NCBI GenBank assembly: GCA_022419385.1
Contig: JAJUBI010000002.1
Coordinates: forward strand, 4,216,001 to 4,280,000
Length of the DNA: 64,000 nucleotides
Source of the DNA: Paraconiothyrium sp. Pb-2020
Lineage: Eukaryota; Ascomycota; Dothideomycetes; Pleosporales; Didymosphaeriaceae
Direction: 5' to 3'
The position numbers and the translations under genes were made by a program. Positions 31,600 through 41,895 of the stretch are shown in pieces; the first letter of the stretch is position 1; every line of letters begins with the position of its first letter. A model generated the notes under the pieces. It did not search any database. It was not told where the DNA came from and worked only from the letters and a program-made list of their open reading frames with translations.

Positions 31600-34500
31600 G
31601 GGGTGGTGGAAGCTCTGAAAAACAAAGCAGAAACCAACGACAAGGCAATGCGTGGGATTGGTTGGTGTTGCATACGCTCGTCAAGACAGGCGCACCACGC
31701 TGCACTCATGCAACGTCTTGGCAATGATGTCGTTCAGGACACCGGTATGCTTACGAGGTACCCTGAAGCGATCATGAGAGGGTGTTGGAAAAGAGCAGGA
31801 CATCTCAGTTGTCCCCAGGTCCAGGTCGTAAAGATGGCTTCTAGATCCTGGCATGTGTATTCTGGGGATAAGAGGCAAGAGAAGTGACATATGCACATCA
31901 GAGAGCAGGGCTTTGCGAAGTCCACAAACTAGGCAGCTCCAAGTAGAAGAGAAGGTCAACAATAGCAGGCGAACAAGTACCTCCACGTGCGTGTTTGGGG
32001 TCGAGTAGAGTAGCAGGAAAACGATATGTGCTTGCAATTGTTGCTGAGGCAGTCCAGACTGATCTAGTCTGCCAACATGATCTGCCGAACAAAGAGGACA
32101 GAGCGCAATCATGGTCGTGCCTAACAGCAGCACATGGTTGTTTGGGATACTGGTCTCGAACGTTGGGAGCATGGTCTTGCAAGATCCACATCAGGAAGCC
32201 GCTCCAGATTGAGGAAAGCTGGTCAGCATCGGCAGAGAGTTCTATCATGTGCAGCACTAAGGCAAGCCGGAAAGGCCGCGGAATCTCCTCGGGCTGACCT
32301 AGAGCGCAACAAGAGCCGCTAGGAGCTGCATCAACTGTGCCGGGAAAGCATGGGATGCGCCGCTTCCGCGCCGCTTCTGGTCGTAAAGGGAAGGAAAAGC
32401 GGCTGTAGGCCGACATATCGGTCTTCACCGACGGGAAACCGAAGCTTGCTAAGGTGGCTGCGTCAAGCTTAGGGAGCGTGGCAGGTGCGATCAAGGATCG
32501 TACACAACGGAAGGGGCAGCACGGGGGAGCGCGACTTGTTCCGAGAGGGCGACGCATGCAGGTGCAGACCTCCCCCCATGTCAAGAACCCTGCGGTACAA
32601 CAACCAGCTTGCCACATCTCGATACGAGTCTTTCAGTCGCCTCTGACAAAACCGCAAGCGAATGCACAAGACCTTTTTCACAAACACATACCTAGCTAGT
32701 GGCCTTTTCGAATAGCCACATGCACTGTATGCGGGAATCCCAGTATCACTTAGCTTGTCTTGCCACTTTGGCAGGCTCGGTACTTCCAACAGAGCCAGCG
32801 GCTGGGCACATCGAAGTTGAGGTCATTGCCGCTTTGACGAGAACTGGCTTGCACCAATCTTCGGTTGCAGCATTCGGAACCAGACAGTCTTCCCCTGCTT
32901 TTGGCGTCTTATTTTCATATTGCTGATTGTCTGGTCACCGATGAAGTTGAAAGCTGCATTGCGTTCACCGTTTGGCTGTTCTGCCCATCTCTAACTTCAC
33001 TTCTCTGTGCGCCGCAGCGGCACGGGCGAACGTTGCCCAACGGTGGAAGCGTCTCCAGAGTCACTGTCGCCTCCAGCCGGCCAAAGAAGCGGAGGACGAT
33101 CTCAACCATTCATGATATAGCTCTTCTGTTCAGCCTACTCCACGTTGAACGCTCCGCTTCACTAGAATCCCCGGTCATGCCTCAGCTTCTTCCACAGTCG
33201 TCATAACGCCCAAAGGTTGCTCAAATGCACCTTATCTAGTTTCGAGATCACACAGCTCGTACATCTTCCAAGGCGGAATCGACAGCACTGTCCGCGCGGT
33301 CACACCGATCTCAAAGGCTGTCTTCTTGGCCATGCACGGCACAGTGAAGAAGTATTTGGCCCTTGAACGATCTCCTTAGCGAGCCTGGGATCGGAAGTTT
33401 GGCGTCAGTCGCGGCAGAGCCACCTCGTCCACATCCCTGGAAGCCGAATGGGTCCCGGAACACGCCTGGTCGGCGGGCGCGGGATGGCCATATTGACCGA
33501 GGGCCGGGCCGGCTGACTAACTTTCTTGTACTACATCAGACGAGCAAGCGAATGTCCAACGACACGGTACGCATCCAGACGTCGGTATACATCATACTAT
33601 GCAGAGCGCGAGTCGGGCATCTTGTTCTATGGCTACACGGTGACCATGATACTACACTACATCTGGCATAAGGTACGGCGTCCTTCTTCGCTGATCAACG
33701 AATGTTGACGTGCAGAGTAGGCTGATTCTGGGTTGCGGTAACGAAGTCTTCCTGTTCAGGTTCGGTGCCACCTGTCATGGGTCGATTCTTGCGTCAGCGT
33801 TATCAGCTGTCTGGCGTTCATCTCCATCCTGCTGCAAGTCACCAACAATCCTCGTAAGGTTTCAAGCCTTCTTCTACCGTGAAGCATGCCCCGTGCTTCG
33901 TCAGGTGTAACCTTTGAGCTGCTCGACCTCTCTGGGACCTGGCTTTCCTCTCCAGACCGTTCGGGATCCATGATAGACGTCTTTGCTGACCGTCCTTTGC
34001 TCAGAATAAGAGAGCAGTCTTGGACAGGCTGAGACGACTCTACGTGGGACCACCGCCTACATGCTTAGAGACTTTTGCTTCTCGAAGCTTAGGGTGTGTT
34101 GCCACTGCTCGTCGTTTCTTTTTGTGACTGTAGCGCAGCGGACATCGACCTACAGTCGGAACATGCGCCTTGTTGGCAGTCACTTTCGTTCTATTCAACT
34201 GCATTGGAAAAGCAGACTGCATACACGCATGCCGGCGGTTAAAGCGGTTGTCACACATTAAACGCAGCCCGACTTCCAATTGGACTCTCTGAAATTGGAC
34301 GTCTTACTTCACTCGTCGCTACTGGCATATATTGGTCGGGTACTGTACACTGCAGCCGCTCGTCACAAGTCTGCCGCGTCTGCCGCAGTCGCATCCGTGT
34401 TTGCGCCAGGGAGCCAATAATCAAGAAGAGACTGTAAGGTAATAGGTTGAGCCGCGCGCCACGAGGCAAATCTCAGGCTCAGGCATTTTCAATCCAGGTA

Positions 34501-34943
34501 CGTGTCCTAGTAACAGAAAATGCTTCACCGACTAACCCCTGGGGCCAAGCTTCGAGGCGTTACCCATTTGGTATCACTCCCCTAAAGAATGGGATGTAGC
34601 TGGGTGAAGGGTATTAGACTACCGATGCCGATGCATGGTGTTAGAGTTTCAGATGGTCTAATCAGGATCATACCCTGTTCCGGTGCAGTCGATTATGATG
34701 GAGGAGGTTTCTTCCTTGCAAAAGACTGCGGCGTGGGCGTTTGTAGAACGTAGTCACTGCCAATACTCATGCAAGCTACGTGACTGCTGGACCGTGAGCA
34801 TTGAAATAAACGAATATAAATGAATGGCAGTGTAGACGTGTCGGTGCCTGTTACTTCATCAGTCCACAGAGTCAAGTTGAAGACTCACTTTAGCTTCCAG
34901 TTGAATATAACCTCACAAAAGTGATCTTTCGAAACCATCACTT
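31600..34943. other. Long gene-free segment
   Basis: About 3.3 kb with only short or arbitrary-composition frames (longest 31898-32617 minus, Cys/Pro/Arg-rich, overlapping frames on both strands). No transposon domain, tRNA or rRNA recognised. The right end contains the MFS gene promoter. Confidence 0.4.
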
Positions 34944-36603
34944 ATGGCCGCAAGAGAGAAGCCGCTACACCCGGTGGCATCTAATGTTACACTGTTCCCA
35001 GTCCCCCCTTTCGATGCCGAGAATGCAGTTGAGCACAATGATGCTCCCTTGGAGAAGCTCTTTGAGCGATATGGGGTACAGACTCAGCATCAAGTCCACT
35101 AGAGAACTCGCCTTACTTACTGGCTTCACTAGGCCACCTGGGACGGACCAAATGATCCACACGATCCTTACAACTGGATTACCCGACGCAAAATAACCAT
35201 CGGCACCGTCGCCTCGCTCGGACAACTCATAGCATACATGTCGGCCAGCATGATTGCCCCGGCGTTAAGCGACATCGAAAAGGAATTACACACAGATGCT
35301 GCCACTGTGCAGGTCGAAATGTTGGTAACCTTCTTGGGGTTTGGTCTTGGTCCGTTCGTTTTCGCTGTCTTAGCTGAAGCTTGTGGCCGGCGGCCTGTGT
35401 GGATAATAGGCAACATATGGTTCATTCTGTGGAACGCGATTGTCCCTCTGGGGAACTCGACGGCGCTGATGATTTTTGCTCGGTTAATAGCAGGCATAGG
35501 TGCCAGTGTTGGTATTAACGTAAGTAACTGTGGAGACACCTTTGACTCACGCCGCTGATAACCAGTGATGCAATAGCTCGCCTTCCCCATCATGGCGGAC
35601 ATGTTCCGCGAAGAAGAGCGTGGCAAATCAATGGCCATTGTGTCACTCCACCTACGCTGGACCGGCACTAGGACCCATTCTCGGAGGAGTTGTAACGCAG
35701 CTTCTTAGCTGGCAGTGGATCTTCTGGGTACTAAGTATTATTAACACCATTGTTACCATCGTCGGTGTTCTCTTGCTTGAGGAGACTTATACACCAGTTC
35801 TCCTCCGCCGCAAACACGCAACACAATCCTCTACCGTTTCCTCAGCAATCTCGCTATGGAAACCCTGGGAAACCATGAGAGCTGCCAACGAACAATCAAA
35901 CCTGACCGAGGTCTTCCTTCGCCCAATACGACTATACTGGACCAGACCCATCATCTACTTTATGGCAGGGCTTCTAGCCCTCGATATGGGTGTATACTGC
36001 TTGATGCTCTCCTCGCTCGCTAATCTCTGGATTGACAAGTACCACGCCTCTGAATTCACAAGCAGTCTGCACTATATAGCAGTTGCTATTGGTGCCACCA
36101 TCAACGGCCAATTCGGCTCCTGGCTCATGGACCGCCTCTACGCGCGCCTCACACGTCGCAATAACGGGGTCGGCAAGCCCGAGTTTCGCATTCCATACCT
36201 AGTCCCCGGCCTCATCCTCATGCCTGTCGGCCTCCTATGGTACGGATGGTCAGCGTACCATACCCTGCACTGGGTCATGGTCGATTTCGGGGTCGCAATG
36301 TTCACGATGGGCAGCTTTACGACTGCACAAGCAGTGAACGCGTATCAGCTAGGTGAGTTCTCAGAGCACAGTGCGAGCGCGATGGCGGCGTCGTGCTTGC
36401 TGCAGAATGTGATTGGATTTGTGCTGCCGATATTTGCGCCACAGATGTACAAAGCTCTCGGGTATGGGTGGGGAAATAGCTTGGTGGCGCTCATCATGAT
36501 TTGCGTGGGATTGCCTATGGCGGGGGTATTGTGGTTCTATGGAGAGAGGATCAGGCGGGCTGGGAGAAAGGTGCCGCCTGGGGATGAGATGCAGGTGGAT
36601 TAG
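34944..36603 (+). CDS. MFS transporter (DHA1 drug/polyamine:H+ antiporter-like), frame break
   Basis: Exons 34944-35075, 35133-35519 and 35577-36603 (introns gtacag...cactag; gtaagt...caatag). The N-terminus is cytosolic, then WDGPNDPHDPYNWITRRKIT, the signature lead-in of fungal DHA1 transporters, followed by about 12 hydrophobic segments. Motif A-like loop: AEACGRRPVWIIG. Later FREEERGKSMAIVS precedes AGPALGPILGGVVTQLLSWQ, the usual TM5 antiporter motif (motif C, GPxxGPxxGG). Between these two blocks, at about 35645, the frame shifts by one base; total exon length is one more than a multiple of three. Both sides are highly conserved-looking, so this is either a single-base insertion that inactivates the gene or a sequence error. 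Substrates of the family include drugs and polyamines. Confidence 0.8.
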
Positions 36604-37525
36604 GTGTAAGCATGAGCTGGATGCGCGGTGTTATACGACCCAGGTACCAACACGAGAGCGTGCTCGTTGGTAAGACCGATGCCTGCTGACGAAGGTACAT
36701 CCTTTTCGTGAAGGAGGGTAAAGTACACTCTTCTCTTGACTCTTCGCATGCAACACGCTCGCTCAGTTCCTACGTCTTCTTCTTCTTCTGTATTCTTATG
36801 TACTGCTGCCAACCGACCTTCCTTCTACAAGTTCCTTATGTCAGGATGACGTTCAGCAACAAGGCTCCTAGCTATGTAAACGCCCGAAAACCAAGTTCAG
36901 ATAGACACGCAATCATAAGTCCCTGGGCAACTTTCCTCACGATAAGTGTCTTGAAGTTGTTACCCTCTCTGCCCACTTACTCTCTCTGGACGCAGGTACT
37001 AGCCTGATGTTGGGTGGTACATATGACGTCGCCTTTCCCCTACTCCAAACCGCGCGAAACGTCGCCATCATATACCCGTTCAGCCATCCACCAGCGCATC
37101 AAAGGCCCGCCTGTACGATAGCATACAATGGCATTATCATTGCGAAACACGACGAAGGCTTGCGACTGCGTGTTGATCATAAATGCGCAACCATCCCGAT
37201 GCGGCAAGGACGGGCGGATCGATCGCTGCGTCGGCCAACCATGGTCATTGCCACCGGCCAGCGCGTGGACCCTTGCGGCGGGAACAATCACCTGCCCAGT
37301 GCTAGTGCCACAAACATTCCATTCGCGTACTGCTCGACCTCACTTCACACTTTACACGAGGTTTTGTTGTTTGATTTTTGACTTGCTTCATATTACGCTT
37401 GTTGAAAACTCTTCTCGTACGAGACACTCGCCCTCGTTTTGCTACATCAGCTGGGCAGCCGTCTGAGGCTGTTTTGCACACGATTGTCCACGCTACCCAG
37501 AGCCTGTGCATACAAGACTGTTATC
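36604..37525. other. Intergenic, CT-rich promoter region
   Basis: No supportable gene. Contains pyrimidine-rich stretches (for example around 36770-36800), consistent with a leader or promoter. Confidence 0.4.
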
Positions 37526-39257
37526 ATGCTCGGCCAGCTCCTATGGAAGGCCTTCGGCTTCGTGTACGCCTCCGCTAATCTGCTCGCTGTCCTAATTCTT
37601 GCGGCTGTGCGGGATGGGGCATTTTTCAGGCGACCGAGCAAGGGTGCAATTCGAGAGCTGCAGACTGGTATTTACGGGCTTCAACCGTTAGATGATCCAG
37701 AGCTAAGAGATCGCAGCTCAGAAACAGTATTGGAGCGTCGGTCTCAATCCCTTGCCGGGCTTCTCACATCAGTTCTTCACACTCAGGAACGGCGTCAAGC
37801 TGCACTATGTAAGACCGACAGCGCAATGCAGTTTATACATTAATTGTGAATCGCTTAGGTCGTCAAAGCGGAAGCGCTCCTGAGAAAGGACAGCCCCCAA
37901 TCTTCGCAGGATGGTCCTATCCAGCCGCAGAACGTCGCTGTGTTTATCCATGGTGAGTGCAATTCTTAAGTGACCTTCGATTTCTTACTAAAATTATGCA
38001 GGTTTCCCTGATTCCTACCTCCTTTGGAAGAAGATACTCGGAGCATCGTCCCTTGACTCCCAGACTCTCATCGCTGTCGATCTACCCGGCTATGGTGGGA
38101 GCGAGGGCATCAAGACATACAGTGCGAACGACGTTTTGGAAGCCATGACAGAGTTCATCCTAGGTATGCGGGAGAAGTATCTGCAAGAGCAGGCAAAGAT
38201 GGTGGTTGTCACGCATGATTGGGGAGCCGTCATTGGGGCGAGACTTGCGGCCGAGGCTTCTCAGCTCGCTGATCGTTGGGTGATCACAAGCGTTTTGATC
38301 GTGAGTACGACCATTCTCTGTGCACTATATTAATATACTGACACTGAGATAGCCAGAGCTTGCATACTCCAATACGGCGGCCAAAACTGCTTCCGCGAAG
38401 CAGATGCTTCATACGTACCTTCAACAACCTTTACGGATTTCTCTTCTGAAAAACGCGTTTCGGACGTTGGAGCCTGTGGTGAGCCAATTGAGGCGCTCTT
38501 TCTACGTCTGTACGTATCTCCTCTGTCTACGATACTCGTGTCTCTTGTTGCGCGGAGACCCTTTGTACCATTAGATGCTAATAACATATACTCAGTCATC
38601 TTCAACCTACCCTGGCCGCTCGCACCGATCTTCCCCACTTTTGGAAACTACTGGTTTCTCCGTCTACTCCACAAAGCGGGCGCTGGCCGCATCGCACCGG
38701 GCAAGTACCGCAAGCTCACCTCGAAGGAGGCTGGCGACGCCATGGCTTCGTCAGCAGGACCCGGCTTAGCCCAGCTCGATGAACCCAACGGCTACGCCAT
38801 GTCCCTGAAAAAGCGCCTCTCCAACAACGGCATGCTAGAGAAGGTCCGCATCTACCGCGAGGGCCTTTTCCGCGGCCCCTGGGAGAAATCCATCGAGTCT
38901 GTCGTTGCGCTTTCAGAGATCCAGTCCGTCGGCAAGCGCGGTTCTGGCGGTTCTCGTGCAGGCCTGTTCGATGACGGCCCGCCTGGAGCTCTTAAGGCGC
39001 CTGCGACCATCGTGTATGGCGCTGACGACCCGGCATTCGAGAGTCGGCTGGCGCTCGATGGAATTGGAGATTACCTGGCGAAGGACAGCCAGGTGGTTGT
39101 TCTAGAAGAGTCAGGACACTGGCTGCCGCTTGAAGAATTAGGGAGCAGCGCCATCGAAGAGGTCGTGGATTGGGCGATGGGCGGCGAACAGGGCGCCCTG
39201 AAGGAGAGGTTTGCGGGTAAGTGGAAAGAGAATGTGAGATTCCATACGCAGGTGTAG
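37526..39257 (+). CDS. Membrane-anchored alpha/beta hydrolase, epoxide-hydrolase-like
   Basis: Exons 37526-37808, 37869-37952, 38002-38300, 38353-38509 and 38596-39257, which add to 495 codons. The N-terminal hydrophobic helix (FGFVYASANLLAVLILAAV) is a probable membrane anchor. The catalytic domain has the oxyanion motif FIHGFPDSYLLWKK, the strand TLIAVDLPGYGGSEG and the nucleophile elbow VVVTHDWGAVIG. There the nucleophile is Asp (HDWG), as in epoxide hydrolases and haloalkane dehalogenases rather than Ser esterases. The acid is probably in VYGADDPAFE and the His in EESGHWLPLEE. A cap domain occupies the middle, with PELAYSNTAAK at its start. Likely hydrolyses epoxides of lipids or secondary metabolites at a membrane; substrate unknown. 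The first acceptor (gtcaaag) is chosen because it keeps frame; the other sites are canonical. Confidence 0.82.
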
Positions 39258-39515
39258 GCTATCAGGATGAGAGTTTCGGGAAAGGCGTTGTGGAGTTGGA
39301 ATAGGAGAGAATTATGTGCGCCTGAGCGTAGAGATCTGCTTAGGCAAGGAACATGCTTGTATGATACTAATTTGTGAATGGGATGAGTTACAACGTTGAG
39401 CAGGTACACGCGCATGTGACGAGTCTTATTTACCTATGTGTGCCCACAGAATACATAATACATTGGCTGACCCTAACAAGCAGTTGACGAAAGCAGATCA
39501 AGGCGGGGTATCAAC

Positions 39516-39600
39516 AACAGGTAAGAGGTATGAACAGGCAAGAGGCATGAACAGGCAAGAGGCATGAACAGGCAAGAGGCATGAACAGGCAAGAGGCATG
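39516..39600. repeat. 17-bp tandem repeat, five copies
   Basis: Five perfect-length copies of AACAGGCAAGAGGCATG. The first copy differs by two C-to-T changes (ggtaag, ggtatg), the direction expected of cytosine deamination. It lies just left of a larger low-complexity region. Confidence 0.85.
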
Positions 39601-39767
39601 AAGATTGGGAGTAGACGACTTGATTTCTCCCAGTGGTTGCATACCGACCACAACACCAACGACCATGTACTTGCTCAAACCAACAAGGCAACATACAATG
39701 ACAAGACATGCGAGACCAACTCGCGACAGACAAGGTCCAAGACATACAAAGCGTCAATGCCAACACC

Positions 39768-39882
39768 AAGCATTCATCCACCCATGACACCGACCAAGAA
39801 GCACAAGACCAAGAGAAGACCCAAGTAACAACAGTAAAACACTCATCCATGCATGACACCGTTCGAAAAACACAAGACCAAC
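39768..39882. repeat. Imperfect direct repeat of about 44 bp
   Basis: Two copies around 39768-39811 and 39838-39882 share the pattern CATCCA..CATGACACCG followed by CACAAGACCAA. They are separated by about 26 bp. Confidence 0.6.
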
Positions 39883-40011
39883 AAGCGCATTGCGGGTAGG
39901 CAAGCAACATCGACAGCAAACTCTAAGGGGGTCCCAGGTGAGAGGTTGCGGGTAGGCCAGGCACGAAGCCCTCAGATTCCACACGGCCCGCAACATGAAC
40001 TGAGAACGACC

Positions 40012-40795
40012 CTAGGTCTTTGAACTGCCATCACCAGTGCTGTTCTGTCTTTGACCAGACTCCGTAGAGCGCCGGACAGAGTGCAGCTTCCACCAACCAT
40101 GTTCCAAGCCCAAGGGACCCTGTGGCCTCGAACCACACCCTGTTCCAGTTGTATCCATGATGTTCAAGCCGATCGAGCTCAACGCTGTATCATCCGCAGA
40201 TGAAGAGCGCCCATGGCTCGGTGCCATGTCCGGTGCCCAGTGTTTTCCACTGTTCGGTTCGGTTCGTATGCGGGGTGGCGAGTCGTTGGGTTGTGGCGGC
40301 GTGATAGCGCAGTAGAGGTCGCGCAGTGAAGGTGTCGACATCATGTGAGGAAGTCGACATCGTGTGAAGGTGTCAACAAGGTCTGATAAAGTCGACAAGG
40401 TGTGGAGGTGTCAACATGATGTGAAGGCGTCGACATGATGTGAAGATGTTGACATGGTGTGAAGATGTTGACATGATGTGAAGGTGTCGACATGGTGTGA
40501 AGATGTTGACATGATGTGAAGGTGTCGACATGATGTGAAGGTGTCGACATGATGTGAAGGTGTCGACATGATGTGAAGGTGTCGACATGATGTGAAGGTG
40601 TCGACATGATGTGAAGGTGTCGACATGATGCGATGTGGTCGACAAGATGTGATGAGGTCGACAAGATGTGATGAAGTCGACAAGGTATGATGAAGTCGAC
40701 AAGGTATGATGAAGTCGACATGCAGAGGTAGAAGTCAAACTCAAGTTGAGTGAAGGAGAGGTACCAATAAGGGAAGGCGCAAGGCCAAGGCCCAT
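40012..40795 (-). CDS. Possible repeat-protein gene across the 19-bp minisatellite
   Basis: On the minus strand the repeat block is open in all three frames. One frame starts at ATG 40795 with MGLGLAPSLIGTSPSLNLSL and ends in the repeats at 40373. Another runs 40683-40411 and, after a single TGA at 40411-40413, continues to 40012 through a plausible unique sequence (CAITPPQPNDSPPRIRTEPN; APSHGRSSSADDTALSSIG). The TGA arises where TCGA, seen in neighbouring repeats, became TTGA. A TATA box sits about 110 bp upstream. The decoded repeat is His/Ser/Thr-rich (HLHIMSTPSHHVDTFTSCR). Whether any of this is translated is unknown; it may be non-coding minisatellite DNA. Confidence 0.3.
40325..40720. 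repeat. 19-bp minisatellite with GTCGAC core
   Basis: About 20 head-to-tail copies of a unit close to GTCGACATGATGTGAAGGT. The middle copies (about 40480-40625) are nearly identical; both flanks diverge (ACAAGGTATGATGAA type at the right, ACAAGGTGTGGAGGT at the left). Several copies carry GTTGAC or GTCAAC in place of GTCGAC, consistent with cytosine deamination at CpG on either strand. Confidence 0.92.
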
Positions 40796-40903
40796 AGGGT
40801 GGTAGGAGACGAGCTCATGCTGGTTCTCAGGCCGCCACAGCCCAAAAAAGTAGATGTGGAGTGTAGAAGTGAAAGAAAGAAGAGGTGAGAGGCAGGCGGG
40901 CGG

Positions 40904-40913
40904 CCTTTATATA
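40904..40913 (-). promoter_or_regulatory. TATA box upstream of the repeat ORF
   Basis: TATATAAAGG on the minus strand, about 110 bp upstream of the ATG at 40795. Confidence 0.35.
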
Positions 40914-41895
40914 GGCCTCTGGATCAACGCCAAGACTGATCTGAAGGCAGTTACGCGATCAGGCAACAATAGCTAAGTGAGTGAAAGACGCTGGGCGAAG
41001 GTGAGAGGGCGCAATTGAGGGCGGCAGGCGCCTGGGTGAAGACGAGCAGCGACACGACAAACGGTCGTGGAGGCGGCAAAGTGGCCTGTGCTCGGAGATT
41101 GCAACCAAAGAACTTCATACTTTGATAAGCGAGTAGCAGAGGCAATGCCCGGTGAAGGCGGCAGCAGTTGAGGCAGCCTGTGAGGTGCGGCAGTGACGGT
41201 GCATAGGAGGTTATGGGAAACCCCACGCAGGCACTGACATAGATGGCGAAGCATCACTGAACCGTAGGCGCCAATAATTTTGCAAAAGTAATTGCATTAT
41301 AATATGTATCCTGAGAAGACACGCAGAACGTGGTCACTCTCGTCATGTCTTTAATCCCTTTCTGGCTGCACTCAATGCGGCTCGTAGGGAAATCATCTGC
41401 TCAGAAGCTTTCATCATCCGTTGCTGCGGGAAATCGGCCGTTATACTCATTACATCATGCTGCTCGAGGTGTGAACCTTACTAGCAGCGACCTGCGCTGT
41501 GAAAAGTGGCAGAGAAGTAAGAAGCAGCGTACGTAACAGACATTAAAAACGATAAGAATGCTTAAAGACGTGACACGGAGTGAAACAATGGAATATACTA
41601 TGAAACAGAGAAACACCCCAGCTGCCACACACAGTGTATAGTAGAGTACAGTGACGCGTCGAAACGACAGAAATGAAAGTCGAGAAAGCTCACCAGGCGC
41701 CGAGATCCCAAGGTGTATAGAACTCCAAGCAGAGCAATCGTATATACGATAAGAATTTGATAGAAGCCTGCATCAAACCCATGTACATCAAAGCAGGAAC
41801 GACTCAGTCGGAGATCGACATAAGTCCAGGCATCAATTCCATAGGAAGAGCCTACAGCCAGTGCAAGCGCTGTAATGACGCTCTACCCGACTGAA
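40914..41895. other. Intergenic, no gene seen
   Basis: A Pro/Leu/Cys-rich minus-strand frame at 40951-41257 has no domain. The remainder probably holds the 3' UTR of the homeobox gene. Confidence 0.35.

Noticed and set aside
31898..32617. 239-residue minus-strand frame
   Set aside because: Cys/Pro/Arg-rich without domain; other frames are open on both strands over the same DNA.
40325..40720. CRISPR array
   Set aside because: Units are contiguous 19-bp tandem copies with no unique spacers, in a eukaryotic genome; it is a minisatellite.
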